Of a DNA stretch of 64,000 bases, positions 9,501-17,887 are shown piece by piece (the first letter of the stretch is position 1; each line of letters begins with the position of its first letter). This stretch comes from Govania unica (GTDB lineage: Bacteria; Pseudomonadota; Alphaproteobacteria; Sphingomonadales; Govanellaceae): assembly GCF_027920805.1 (NCBI RefSeq), contig NZ_JANWOI010000001.1, forward strand, positions 983,093 to 1,047,092, written 5' to 3'. The position numbers were made by a program, and so were the translations under genes. The notes below the pieces were generated by a model. That model ran no database searches and was not told the DNA's origin. It worked only from the letters and a program-made list of their open reading frames with translations.

Positions 9501-10256
9501 TCAAACGATGTCGGGAATGCTGTAGCCTTTGCGCAGTTTGACGGGTGGTCTTGGATAGGTCTTGAGGCTGTGGGTCAAGCTTGCTTCGAGCAAGGCGGCC
9601 GCGACCATGACCGTGGTTGGCAGGGGATCGACGACGGGGACGTCAAATCCGTTTTCCAGCAAATAATCCTTGATGTGCTTGTCGCATCCGACAAAGCCGG
9701 TGCAGCCGAGGACGATGACATCAGCCTTATCCTGCTCGACGGCTTTCAAGGCTTCTTCGGCGAGGAGCTTGTAGAGTCTTTGGTGGTCTTTGTTGATTTC
9801 AAGTACGGGGATTTCCACGGCGCGGACAGAGGCGCAATGGTCATAAACTCCATACATTTTCATGTGATTTTCTAAAATAGGCCGAACGCGGTCCATAATT
9901 GTGACAACACTGAATCTATGCCCAAGTGTTGCCGCAACATGCATCGCGGTTTCACCGGCACCCAAAACCGGAATGCGGACAGCCTCGCGCGCGGCATGGA
10001 GGGCGGGATCGCCCACGCAATCGATCACGATGGCATGGACGGGGTCGTGCATATCCTGCTCTGCTTCCATTGCCCGCCCAATAATATAGGGCGAGGCCAA
10101 TACTTCATCGAATTCGCATTCAATAGAGGCCGGACCTTTATCAAGTTTGACTTGGCTGAATTTAAGTTCTTTGTGTCGTGCGAATGGTTCAAGATTCTTC
10201 ATCTTGTGACTGACATCTGTCGTATGGGTCGTAATGATACGGATATGTTTGGTCAT
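9501..10256 (-). CDS. Aspartate/glutamate racemase family protein (hydantoin-racemase-like), copy 2
   Basis: A 251-residue paralogue of the gene at 8678-9442 with the same landmarks: ECEFDEVLASPYIIGRAMEAE, C80 in IVIDCVGDPA, C185 in VLGCTGFVGC, and a similar C-terminus (SLKTYPRPP against SRKTYPFPP). Both cysteines needed for two-base racemisation are intact. Tandem duplication followed by divergence is the simplest explanation, so the two may act on different substrates or form a heteromer. It is first in the two-gene minus-strand unit. Confidence 0.8.
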   Translation of the reverse strand: MTKHIRIITTHTTDVSHKMKNLEPFARHKELKFSQVKLDKGPASIECEFDEVLASPYIIGRAMEAEQDMHDPVHAIVIDCVGDPALHAAREAVRIPVLGAGETAMHVAATLGHRFSVVTIMDRVRPILENHMKMYGVYDHCASVRAVEIPVLEINKDHQRLYKLLAEEALKAVEQDKADVIVLGCTGFVGCDKHIKDYLLENGFDVPVVDPLPTTVMVAAALLEASLTHSLKTYPRPPVKLRKGYSIPDIV

Positions 10257-10575
10257 GAGGCGGCTCCAAAATCTTTTGAGGATATGGGATGTTCGGGATC
10301 CTTGTTCCGGTCCCTGAAAGACGATTAAAATCGTTTGGTGTGACGGCTCGGTAATCAGGGGTCAGATAGTCTTCTGCAGTGACGGGCACTGGATTTTGCG
10401 GGCAGGTCGATATTTTCAGACGCGAGAGACATGTCTGGAAGTCTACTCATATGAGAATTGAAAATACCAGCATTCTCTCAGATTTCTGGGGATGCTGGCT
10501 TTGACGCCGTAACGTCCGGGTCTGATCTTGTGGTATGGTGCCGCGAAGAATCAGAATTGGATTTGGGGTGGGCTG
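10257..10575. other. Divergent intergenic region between the racemase pair and recQ
   Basis: These 319 bases separate two divergently transcribed units and must hold both promoters. I see only small palindromes: AGACATGTCT near 10427-10436 and TCATATGA near 10447-10454. A short minus-strand open frame that enters here (up to 10389) overlaps the racemase gene out of frame and has no recognisable content. Confidence 0.3.
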
Positions 10576-12372
10576 ATGCCGATGCCGCGCGATGTGTTGA
10601 AGCGGGTCTATGGATATGACGATTTTCGCGGGCTTCAAGCGGCTGTTATCGATCATGTTCTTGCGGGCAAGAATGCCTTTGTGCTGATGCCGACGGGCGG
10701 CGGCAAGTCGCTTTGTTACCAGATACCTGCGCTGTGTCGGGATGGGGTCGGGGTGGTGGTGTCACCCTTGATTGCCTTGATGCAGGATCAGGTGACGGCC
10801 CTTGAACAGCTTGGCGTGCGGGCGGCGGCGATCAATTCGGCGCAATCGCCTGGCGATATCCGGGCCACCCGGCAGGCTATGCGGGACGGGCAGCTTGATC
10901 TCGTCTATGTGGCGCCGGAACGGCTGCTGATGCCGGAGTTTCTGGAATTCCTGCAAAGCGTGCGGATTTCGCTGTTCGCCATTGATGAGGCCCATTGCCT
11001 GTCGCAATGGGGGCATGATTTCCGTCCCGAATACCGGCAGCTTGATGTGCTGGCCGATCTTTTCCCCAATGTGCCGCGCCTGGCCCTGACGGCGACGGCG
11101 GATGCGCCGACCCGGCGCGATATTATCGACCGGTTGCGGCTTGGGGGCGAGGAAGTGTTCGTCGCCGGGTTCGATCGCCCGAATATCCGCTATGCCATCG
11201 TCGAGAAAAACAATCCGCGCCAGCAATTGATGGGCTTTATCAAAGATCGGCATATGGGGCAGAGCGGCATCGTCTATTGCCAGTCGCGGCGCAAGGTGGA
11301 TGAAACGGCGCTGTGGCTTGAGGAACATGGCCTGACCGCCTTGACCTATCACGCCGGGATGAGTGCCGAGGCGCGGGCACGCAATCAGCATCGCTTCCTG
11401 CGCGAGGATGGGCTTGTAATGGTGGCGACCATTGCTTTCGGCATGGGTATCGATAAGCCGGATGTGCGCTTTGTCGCTCATCTCGATCTGCCGAAAAGCA
11501 TCGAAGCCTATTATCAGGAAACCGGGCGCGCCGGGCGTGACGGCATGGCGGCCAATGCCTGGATGGCCTATGGCATGGCGGACGTGGCCATGCAGCGGCA
11601 ATGGATCGAGCAATCGGAGGCGGGCGAGGAACAGAAGCGCATCGAGCGGCAGAAATTGAACGCGCTTCTCGGGCTTTGTGAAGCTGTGCGGTGCCGACGT
11701 CAGGTGCTTTTGGAATATTTCGGCGATGGCTGCGCGCCCTGCGGCAATTGCGACAGCTGTCTTGAGCCGCCGGTCAGTTACGACGGCACGATCGTGGCGC
11801 AAAAGGCGATCTCCTGCGTGTATCGCACGGGGGAGCGCTTTGGGCTTGGCTATGTGATCGACGTGCTGACGGGGGCTGAGAACGACCGTATCACCGGGTT
11901 CGGCCATGACCGGCTGTCGGTTTATGGCATCGGCAAGGATCTGGGCAAAACGGACTGGCAGGCGATTTTTCGCCAGCTGGTGTCCTATGGGCTGCTCGCC
12001 GTGGATATCACCGGGCATGGCGGGATTTTCATCACCGATGAGGGGCGGGCGTTTCTCAGGCAGAAAGACAGTTTGACGCTGCGTCAGACCAAGCCGCGCG
12101 TTAAAACACGCCGCAAAACAGCTGAGGCTGCAGTGGTGGGCGACGGTGACCAGACGCTGTTCGAGGCTTTGCGGCGTTGGCGGCTTGATCTTGCGAAGGA
12201 ACAGGGCGTGCCGCCCTATGTCATTTTCCATGATCGCGTTCTGATCGAATGCGCGGCGCGCAAGCCGGCCACAGTCGATGATCTTGGGCAGATCAGCGGC
12301 GTCGGCGACGTCAAGGTCGAGCGCTATGGTGACGCGGTCTTGCGCCTGATCCATGAGCATATGGACGCCTGA
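10576..12372 (+). CDS. recQ: ATP-dependent DNA helicase RecQ
   Basis: RecQ unwinds DNA 3' to 5' in recombination and repair. The 598 residues contain Walker [13 protein letters not shown], the DEAH box [19 protein letters not shown]-type ALTATADAP, and the motif VI region [11 protein letters not shown] four-cysteine zinc site ([13 protein letters not shown], then [10 protein letters not shown]), the winged-helix RQC domain and a C-terminal HRDC domain ([20 protein letters not shown]) follow. I chose ATG 10576 rather than the upstream 10528 because it gives the normal short N-terminus and follows a G-rich RBS-like stretch. Confidence 0.96.
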   Translation: MPMPRDVLKRVYGYDDFRGLQAAVIDHVLAGKNAFVLMPTGGGKSLCYQIPALCRDGVGVVVSPLIALMQDQVTALEQLGVRAAAINSAQSPGDIRATRQAMRDGQLDLVYVAPERLLMPEFLEFLQSVRISLFAIDEAHCLSQWGHDFRPEYRQLDVLADLFPNVPRLALTATADAPTRRDIIDRLRLGGEEVFVAGFDRPNIRYAIVEKNNPRQQLMGFIKDRHMGQSGIVYCQSRRKVDETALWLEEHGLTALTYHAGMSAEARARNQHRFLREDGLVMVATIAFGMGIDKPDVRFVAHLDLPKSIEAYYQETGRAGRDGMAANAWMAYGMADVAMQRQWIEQSEAGEEQKRIERQKLNALLGLCEAVRCRRQVLLEYFGDGCAPCGNCDSCLEPPVSYDGTIVAQKAISCVYRTGERFGLGYVIDVLTGAENDRITGFGHDRLSVYGIGKDLGKTDWQAIFRQLVSYGLLAVDITGHGGIFITDEGRAFLRQKDSLTLRQTKPRVKTRRKTAEAAVVGDGDQTLFEALRRWRLDLAKEQGVPPYVIFHDRVLIECAARKPATVDDLGQISGVGDVKVERYGDAVLRLIHEHMDA

Positions 12373-12378
12373 TGCGGC

Positions 12379-12552
12379 TTACTCCATAGGCGCGCCGCCG
12401 AGCACGCCGAGAAACCACAGCACAATGAGGACGATCAGCACAAGGCCGATCACGCCGCCAAGGCCGGCGCCGCCATAGCGGTTGTAACCGTAGTAACCAC
12501 CGCCGGCGCCGAGCAGCAGGATCAGTAGAACGATCACCATAAGCATGCTCAT
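12379..12552 (-). CDS. Small glycine-rich membrane protein (57 aa)
   Basis: A short gene reads MSMLMVIVLLILLLGAGGGY, then a YGYNRYGGAG segment, then a second hydrophobic helix (VIGLVLIVLIVLWFLGVLGG). That is two membrane segments joined by a Gly/Tyr-rich turn. The ATG at 12552 has AAGGG seven bases upstream. The composition resembles the DUF3309-type small membrane proteins common in proteobacteria; the family call is an inference. It lies 55 bp downstream of the SH3-protein gene on the same strand. Confidence 0.7.
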   Translation of the reverse strand: MSMLMVIVLLILLLGAGGGYYGYNRYGGAGLGGVIGLVLIVLIVLWFLGVLGGAPME

Positions 12553-12585
12553 GCTATTACCCTTGCGGTTTTAACAGGATGAATT

Positions 12586-12615
12586 CTGGCCGTCAGCGGT
12601 CTGGCCGTCAGCGGT
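12586..12615. repeat. 15-bp perfect tandem duplication across a stop codon
   Basis: CTGGCCGTCAGCGGT occurs at 12586-12600 and again at 12601-12615. The second copy contains the stop codon (minus strand, 12608-12610) of the SH3-protein gene, so the duplication repeats the last codons and stop of that gene into its 3' untranslated DNA. Confidence 0.9.
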
Positions 12616-13192
12616 CTGGCTTGTGTTCTTCCTGGCCGGGTTCCCGGCGCTCTTCATGCGGGCGGTTTTGCATATGTTCCTGCATCTCAGGGTGACGCTC
12701 CTGCGGCTGCATTCTCGACGGGTGTTGATTGTCGTTGTGGGTGGCGCGGGGGCCCCAACTTGATTTGTAGTTGGTGTGATAGTGATTTTCCCAGCGGCCG
12801 CGTTCGGAATAGAAGGGGCGGCCGCGATAATAGCTGTCCCAGTAGTTGCCGAAGTCGAACGAGACAATGCCGAGTCCCAACATGGCTCCGATGCCGATCA
12901 GTGGCTGGCGGCGGCCCTGATAATCGCTTGCGATGTAATTGCCATCGAGCCAGCCGCGGTCGCCGCTGTAGCCGACGTCACACCAGCTCCAGTCGTTCAG
13001 GCACCCGTAAATCTGGACCGGGCGGTCATCATGAATGGTTCGCACGAGGGGATAGCCCGCGTCAGGGCCCGCGCGCAGGCTGACCGTTCCGATGGTTACG
13101 GCGGTAGCCGCAGTGGCCATTTCGGGCAGGAATACTGCGCTCGCAAGCAGCGCCGCGACAGCGATGGACCTGTACAACATGATGTTCTCCAT
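12608..13192 (-). CDS. Secreted SH3-domain protein with charged C-terminal tail
   Basis: A 194-residue exported protein. The N-terminus is a signal peptide ending near ATAATA. A bacterial SH3 domain follows (about residues 30-90: VSLRAGPDAGYPLVRTI, then CLNDWSWCDVGYSGDRGWLD), next a short hydrophobic Gly-rich segment (PLIGIGAMLGLGIVSF), then an aromatic stretch. The tail is rich in His, Gln, Glu and Arg and is likely disordered. SH3b domains often bind cell wall, so a periplasmic or envelope role is likely; the precise function is unknown. Confidence 0.75.
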   Translation of the reverse strand: MENIMLYRSIAVAALLASAVFLPEMATAATAVTIGTVSLRAGPDAGYPLVRTIHDDRPVQIYGCLNDWSWCDVGYSGDRGWLDGNYIASDYQGRRQPLIGIGAMLGLGIVSFDFGNYWDSYYRGRPFYSERGRWENHYHTNYKSSWGPRATHNDNQHPSRMQPQERHPEMQEHMQNRPHEERREPGQEEHKPDR

Positions 13193-13485
13193 GGAATGCG
13201 TGTTGCTTCTACGGTTGAGGCCGCTCTGACGATATTCCGGTGGCGCACGGACTGTTTACGTCGGCATCTCACAAACGGAGCCTGTGGCACCAGGAATCGG
13301 GCCACGGGAGGAAAGGCACGCAACAACATTTCGCAGATATAATACGCCCTTTATAAGCAGTTCGCTATGGAATGCCGGGCGAAGCGGTCGATTGTCAGTT
13401 GCTTAAGCTGTAAGCATAACGCAAAACTGTGTCCTGTTTTTTAGTCAGTGTTAGTCTGCAAGGGGTGGACTTAAAAGGGGGCGTG
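13193..13485. other. Divergent spacer between SH3-protein and symporter genes
   Basis: I find no gene here. A TATAAT sequence lies at 13338-13343 next to a small TTATAA palindrome. Promoters for both flanking genes must lie here, but no clear -35 accompanies the TATAAT in either direction. Confidence 0.3.
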
Positions 13486-14736
13486 ATGACGAGGCTGACC
13501 TGGTTTGTAATTCTTGCCATGGTGACTGGGGTGGTCACCGGGTTTGTATTGCATGAGACCGTTACCGATCCAGCACAGATAGAGACCGTGGCTGGGTGGT
13601 TCAGTATCGCGACGGATATTTTCCTGCGCCTTATCAAAATGATCATCGGTCCGCTGGTGATGTCGACGTTGGTGGTCGGCATTGCTCATATGGAGGATAC
13701 GGCGGCCATCGGCCGGGTCGGGGCGAAGACCATGGGCTGGTTCGTCATCGCGTCTCTGGTGTCGCTGACCATTGGGTTGGTGATGGTCAATCTGATCCAG
13801 CCCGGGGTGGGTCTTGGGCTCAATCTGCCGGAGGTGGCGGATGGTGCTATCGGCGTCGGGGGGCTCAGTTTCAAGGATTTCGTCGTTCATCTGGTGCCGA
13901 GCTCGATTTTCAAGGCGCTGGCGGATAACGAGATTTTGCAGATCGTGGTGTTTTCGATCTTTGTCGGCACCGCCATTGCCGCGCTTGACGATCATGCGCC
14001 GGTGTTGCTGAAAGCGGCCGAGCAACTGGCGAGCGTCATGCTGAAAATCACCGGCTATGTGATGGCGCTGGCGCCGGTGGCGATTTTCGCCGCGCTCGCC
14101 TCGACAGTGGCGACCCAGGGGCTGGGCGTGTTGCTGACCTATGCCAAATTTCTTGGCGGGTTTTATCTGTCGCTCGGGTTGTTGTGGGCTTTGCTGATCG
14201 TGGTGGCCTTTGTGGTCATCGGGCGGCATGTGCGCGGGCTTTTGAATGTGATCCGCGAGCCGACATTGCTGGCGTTTTCGACCGCGAGTTCGGAGGCGGC
14301 CTATCCGCGCATTCTGGCCGGGTTGCAGAGCTTTGGCGTGCGGCGGCAGATCGTGTCGTTTGTGCTGCCGCTTGGCTATTCGTTCAATCTTGACGGCTCG
14401 ATGATGTATTGCACCTTTGCGGTGATTTTCATCGCTCAGGCTTATGGCATTGATCTGACGCTCGGTCAGGAAATCACCATGCTGCTGTTGCTGATGGTGA
14501 CCTCGAAGGGCATGGCCGGGGTGCCGCGGGCCTCGCTTGTGGTGATTGCTGCGACGCTGACCTATTTCAAGCTGCCGGAGGCCGGGCTGCTGCTGATCCT
14601 CGCGGTTGACCATGTGCTGGATATGGGACGGAGCGCCACCAATGTGATCGGCAATGCCGTGGCAGCCACCGTGATTGCCAAATGGGAAAACAAGTTCGAG
14701 CCGGGACAGCCTGAGGAGGAAGACACGGCGGCCTGA
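13486..14736 (+). CDS. Dicarboxylate/amino acid:cation symporter (DAACS family)
   Basis: A 416-residue integral membrane transporter of the GltP/DctA type that takes up dicarboxylates or acidic amino acids with Na+ or H+. Diagnostic segments are the serine-rich hairpin FSTASSEAAYPRIL, GYSFNLDGSMMYCTFAVIFI (the NxDG substrate/ion site), TSKGMAGVPRAS, and DHVLDMGRSATNVIGNAVAA. I start at ATG 13486, preceded by AAAAGGGGG; the frame also runs back to 13429. Substrate not determinable. A strong hairpin lies just downstream of the stop. Confidence 0.9.
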   Translation: MTRLTWFVILAMVTGVVTGFVLHETVTDPAQIETVAGWFSIATDIFLRLIKMIIGPLVMSTLVVGIAHMEDTAAIGRVGAKTMGWFVIASLVSLTIGLVMVNLIQPGVGLGLNLPEVADGAIGVGGLSFKDFVVHLVPSSIFKALADNEILQIVVFSIFVGTAIAALDDHAPVLLKAAEQLASVMLKITGYVMALAPVAIFAALASTVATQGLGVLLTYAKFLGGFYLSLGLLWALLIVVAFVVIGRHVRGLLNVIREPTLLAFSTASSEAAYPRILAGLQSFGVRRQIVSFVLPLGYSFNLDGSMMYCTFAVIFIAQAYGIDLTLGQEITMLLLLMVTSKGMAGVPRASLVVIAATLTYFKLPEAGLLLILAVDHVLDMGRSATNVIGNAVAATVIAKWENKFEPGQPEEEDTAA

Positions 14737-14737
14737 C

Positions 14738-14760
14738 GGTAAATTTAGGAAAAATTTACC
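14738..14760. promoter_or_regulatory. Perfect 9-bp inverted repeat between symporter and dioxygenase genes
   Basis: GGTAAATTT (14738-14746) and AAATTTACC (14752-14760) are separated by 5 nt. There is no T-run after it, so it may be an operator for the dioxygenase gene that starts at 14783, or a weak terminator for the symporter. Confidence 0.5.
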
Positions 14761-14782
14761 GAATTTCGCCTAGGCTTGGCCC

Positions 14783-15742
14783 ATGAACGCTATGGTTTCA
14801 GGGGACATGGGTATGCGGCAGGCAACATTGGATCTGAGCCGGTTCGGATTTGTGAACATGGGGGCTCTGATCCGGCCGGAGGATTGTGCGCCGGTGATCG
14901 CCATGGCGCGGGCCGACCGTGGCTATGATCAGGGCCTGTTCCTGAGCGAGGCCGAGTTCGATGCCAATCCGCAATATAAGGGCGTCAATCCGCAGCCGGG
15001 GCGTAATCTGGCGGATCGGTTCGATGCCGAGATCAAGGTTATCGAGGAGACGCCCGCGCTGGTGGCGGCGCTGACCGAGGTTCTGGGCACGGATTATCAG
15101 GTGCTTGACCGCAAATTCGTTTGCGGGGTGCCGGAGACGGTTATTCCGGATTGGTTGATCACCCGTATCAAGGGTAATCCGGTTAATAATCTTGGGCCCT
15201 ATGTGCGGCCGGAATATCGCGATATCACTTATTTTTACGGCATTGATTTCCATCAGGATATTATCGACTGGCCGGCGCGGACGTCGGATTTCATCACGCT
15301 GTATATTTACCTGCATGAAGTGACGGCGGCTGATGCGCCGCTTTATGTGCTTAATCAGAGCCATTTGCTCGGGGCGACGGTGTTTCCTCATGATCTGACC
15401 CTGCTTGATGCGGGGGCGCGGAGCTGGAGCTATGGCGACCGGCGCGGGCAGGCTATTGGCAGCAGTGAGTTTCGTCTGACCGGGCCGGCCGGGTATTGCG
15501 CGCTCTGGCATCCCTGCACGCTGCATGGCACGCAGCCGGATAAAGGGGATCGGGAGCGGATTTCCTTGCGCTATCTGATTGCGCGGGGGAGCGGGGCGGC
15601 GGGAATTGACGCCTGCAATGAGGGGTTGCTCGGCCCGCTCAGTCTGCAGGCGACGCGGGTCGATCTCGATCCGGCAGGGGCGGCGCAGATGCGGGCGAAT
15701 GTCATCACCGGGGTGTTTGAGAAGGACGCGGTGCGGGGGTGA
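14783..15742 (+). CDS. Phytanoyl-CoA dioxygenase (PhyH)-like Fe(II)/2-oxoglutarate oxygenase
   Basis: A 319-residue protein with the double-stranded beta-helix iron motif: H157 and D159 in IDFHQDIIDW, a distal His (H248 in CTLHGTQPD), and an Arg suited to 2-oxoglutarate binding (R263 in ERISLRYL). This HxD...H arrangement and its context match PhyH-type dioxygenases, many of which act on small secondary metabolites. The substrate cannot be inferred. It is followed by a repeat cluster. The ATG at 14783 is the first of several in-frame Met codons, so the start could be slightly later. Confidence 0.7.
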   Translation: MNAMVSGDMGMRQATLDLSRFGFVNMGALIRPEDCAPVIAMARADRGYDQGLFLSEAEFDANPQYKGVNPQPGRNLADRFDAEIKVIEETPALVAALTEVLGTDYQVLDRKFVCGVPETVIPDWLITRIKGNPVNNLGPYVRPEYRDITYFYGIDFHQDIIDWPARTSDFITLYIYLHEVTAADAPLYVLNQSHLLGATVFPHDLTLLDAGARSWSYGDRRGQAIGSSEFRLTGPAGYCALWHPCTLHGTQPDKGDRERISLRYLIARGSGAAGIDACNEGLLGPLSLQATRVDLDPAGAAQMRANVITGVFEKDAVRG

Positions 15743-15743
15743 G

Positions 15744-15914
15744 ATGGATTACCGGGGCAAGCCCGGTAATGACAATGCCCCCAACCCCGTCATTGCGAGG
15801 CGTAGCCGAAGCAATCCAGTCCCGCCGCCCGAAGGCTGGATTGCTTCGGCTACGCCTCGCAATGACGGTTATGTCCCCCCCCCTGTCATTACCGGGCTTG
15901 ACCCGGTAATCCAT
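15744..15914. repeat. Nested inverted repeats from two dispersed repeat families
   Basis: The outer arms are 15744-15773 (ends GCCCGGTAATGAC) and 15885-15914 (begins GTCATTACCGGGCTTGACCC). Between them an inner pair, 15789-15819 and 15836-15866, forms a perfect 31-bp inverted repeat (arm begins GTCATTGCGAGGCGTAGCC) around a 16-nt loop. The outer pair belongs to the family at 5.1 kb and the inner pair to the family at 22.4 and 33.2 kb. Open frames crossing it are repeat translations, not genes. Confidence 0.9.
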
Positions 15915-16040
15915 GGTTCAGCCGGCACAGTGGCGCGGCGGGTGCTAATTTTGTCACTGGTGTATTTTTTGTGACGGCTTGATCCTGAGGGGATGGGGAC
16001 CCATTTAAAGGGCGACCCTTTTAACTATCAGGATCTGAAT

Positions 16041-16346
16041 ATGAAATGCCCTATTGATGATTCCGATCTGGTGATGTCCGAACGTCAGGGCATCGAAATT
16101 GATTATTGTCCCACATGCCGGGGCGTGTGGCTGGATCGTGGCGAGCTGGACAAGATCATTGAACGGTCGGCGGGGACAGTTGTGGGAGGTCCGCGATACG
16201 AGGCGCCAGATCCTGGCGTCCGGCAGGAGCCGGGGCAGTCCTATCTTGAGGATTATCGTCGGGCCACGGGCTATGACAAGAGCTATGAGGAAAAACCCTA
16301 TCCGAAGAAAAAGAAATCCTTCCTGGATGATATTTTCGATTTCTGA
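16041..16346 (+). CDS. Zinc-ribbon (TFIIB-type zf) protein
   Basis: A 101-residue protein. It starts MKCPIDDSDL and continues with DYCPTCRGVWLDRGELDKII, the standard pattern of the small bacterial zf-TFIIB family, in which the cysteines bind one zinc ion. The C-terminus is charged and lysine-rich (YPKKKKSFLDD). Function unknown in general. The ATG at 16041 is chosen because it makes the zinc ribbon N-terminal as in the family. It ends at a bidirectional terminator shared with the iorB gene. Confidence 0.8.
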   Translation: MKCPIDDSDLVMSERQGIEIDYCPTCRGVWLDRGELDKIIERSAGTVVGGPRYEAPDPGVRQEPGQSYLEDYRRATGYDKSYEEKPYPKKKKSFLDDIFDF

Positions 16347-16362
16347 GGGATTTAAGATTTAA

Positions 16363-16398
16363 AAAAAGCCGCGATGGTCTGGACCGTCGCGGCTTTTT
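16363..16398. terminator. Bidirectional rho-independent terminator
   Basis: The stem AAAAAGCCGCGA...TCGCGGCTTTTT has A-run and T-run on both sides, so it works in both directions. It lies between the convergent zinc-ribbon and iorB genes. Confidence 0.9.
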
Positions 16399-16425
16399 GT
16401 ATTTTGACAGGTGAGCCTTGAAAAA

Positions 16426-17886
16426 TCAGGCCACTTTTGCGAGTTCGGCGTTGAAGGCGCAGCCGTCTTCGTCTTGGAGGGCGGCTTCGCGGAGGGCGCG
16501 CAGGCTGTCGGCGTCGAGGCGCGACAATCTGCTGAGGATGTTGCTGTAGCGCGCGGTGCCGCGTTCATGGGTGTCGCCATAGCCCTTGATCAGGCGCGGG
16601 CATTCGGCGAGTTCGGCGGCGAGGGCGTAATCCTTGCCGGCATAGTCCGCAACCAGGCCGAGCCATTGTTCGATGAGCGCGTTTTCTTTCTGGAAGCGCA
16701 GGGTGCCGCGACGGAAGCGGCGCATGCGGGCCAGGAAGAACAAGGGCAGGAAGCCCGAGAGCTTGGCGGTCTGGATATTGCGGCCTTTGGTGAAGAAGGG
16801 TGCGAGGATCTTGCGCGCGAATTCGGACTTCAGAAGGCTGGTGCCGAGGCTGACCGGCAGGGTGTCGCAGACTTCTTCGAAACGCGGATGGAAGAATTCG
16901 ACCACATAGAAAATCTGATCGGGCTTGGCATGGACTTCCTTGCGGACGGCGTCCATGCGGGTCGGACGGGTTTTGAGATCGGCGACGCGGATCACATCTT
17001 CGAAGCCCATCCAGAGCGCGAGATAACGTGCGGTCTCGGACAGCAGGCGGTTGTCCGGTGCGGCTTTCGCAGCGGCGGCAATGGTGTCGAGACGGTCGAG
17101 ATAGAGCGTCGCATAGGCCTGGTCCTGATAGTCGACCAGACGGGCGATGCCGTGGCGGACGAATTCCTGAACTTCGGCGGGGAAATTTCCGACGCGGGCT
17201 TCAAGGGCCGAGCGCGGTGCGGCGGCCACGGTGGGCAGCTGTCTTGGCGCGCGGGCCTGGGCTTCGTCATAGGCGCGGGCGAAGGCTTTCAGATTGGTCG
17301 GGACGGCCTTGCCGGTCTGTTTGATGGTTTCTTCGTAGGACTCGCGCGGGAACGGCAGGGCGCCGGAGCCTGCGAGCGCGCCGAACAGCACCGAGCTGAT
17401 GACGGTGCCGGTTTCTTCGGCGACCTTGTTCATGTCGAACAGGATCAGCGATTTCGCGGCTTTGGCGGCGGCTTCGCGGACCATGTCCTCGTCGCCGCGA
17501 CCGTCACCCATGACCTCTTTTTCCGCGATGGCATAGACGCGGTGGTCGGAGGCGATGAGGGTGGTGAAATCCGGGCTGACGAGGCCACGGGCGATGGAGC
17601 GACCGGCTTCCATCAGTTCCGAGGCGATGACGATATCGACGTCACCCGGTGCCGGCATGAGCGCGAGCACGGGGGCTTTGCCTGCGGCCTTGGCGGCGGC
17701 ATCCGGAAACAGTTCTACAAAGTAAATGGTCGCGCCGGTGCGCTGGGCGACGCCCGGCACCGAGGTATATTGGGCGCGGTAGGCATTGGCCTCGGCAAGA
17801 TCAACGATCCATTGCGCGAGCACGCCGCCGCCCTGGCCGCCGAGGGCCGCGATGGCGATTGAAATGGGGCGCGGGTTCGTCGTCAT
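16426..17886 (-). CDS. iorB: Indolepyruvate oxidoreductase, beta-type subunit with C-terminal extension
   Basis: The partner of IorA in oxidative decarboxylation of indolepyruvate and other aryl pyruvates to acyl-CoA. The N-terminal about 190 residues are the gamma/beta pyruvate-ferredoxin-oxidoreductase domain (IAALGGQGGGVLAQWIVDLA, then VPGVAQRTGATIYFVELFP). The remaining about 290 residues are a long helical extension typical of the aerobic proteobacterial version, making 486 residues instead of about 200. ATG 17886 starts 1 nt after the iorA stop, so translation is probably coupled; a TTG at 17895 is a weaker alternative. Confidence 0.88.
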   Translation of the reverse strand: MTTNPRPISIAIAALGGQGGGVLAQWIVDLAEANAYRAQYTSVPGVAQRTGATIYFVELFPDAAAKAAGKAPVLALMPAPGDVDIVIASELMEAGRSIARGLVSPDFTTLIASDHRVYAIAEKEVMGDGRGDEDMVREAAAKAAKSLILFDMNKVAEETGTVISSVLFGALAGSGALPFPRESYEETIKQTGKAVPTNLKAFARAYDEAQARAPRQLPTVAAAPRSALEARVGNFPAEVQEFVRHGIARLVDYQDQAYATLYLDRLDTIAAAAKAAPDNRLLSETARYLALWMGFEDVIRVADLKTRPTRMDAVRKEVHAKPDQIFYVVEFFHPRFEEVCDTLPVSLGTSLLKSEFARKILAPFFTKGRNIQTAKLSGFLPLFFLARMRRFRRGTLRFQKENALIEQWLGLVADYAGKDYALAAELAECPRLIKGYGDTHERGTARYSNILSRLSRLDADSLRALREAALQDEDGCAFNAELAKVA

Positions 17887-17887
17887 G

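Noticed and set aside
10189..10389. 66-codon minus-strand frame upstream of the racemase pair
   Set aside because: It overlaps the racemase start out of frame and shows no domain or signal.
15579..15974. Frame running from the dioxygenase end through the repeat cluster
   Set aside because: Its C-terminal half is a translation of the inverted repeats, and its start lies inside the dioxygenase gene in another frame.
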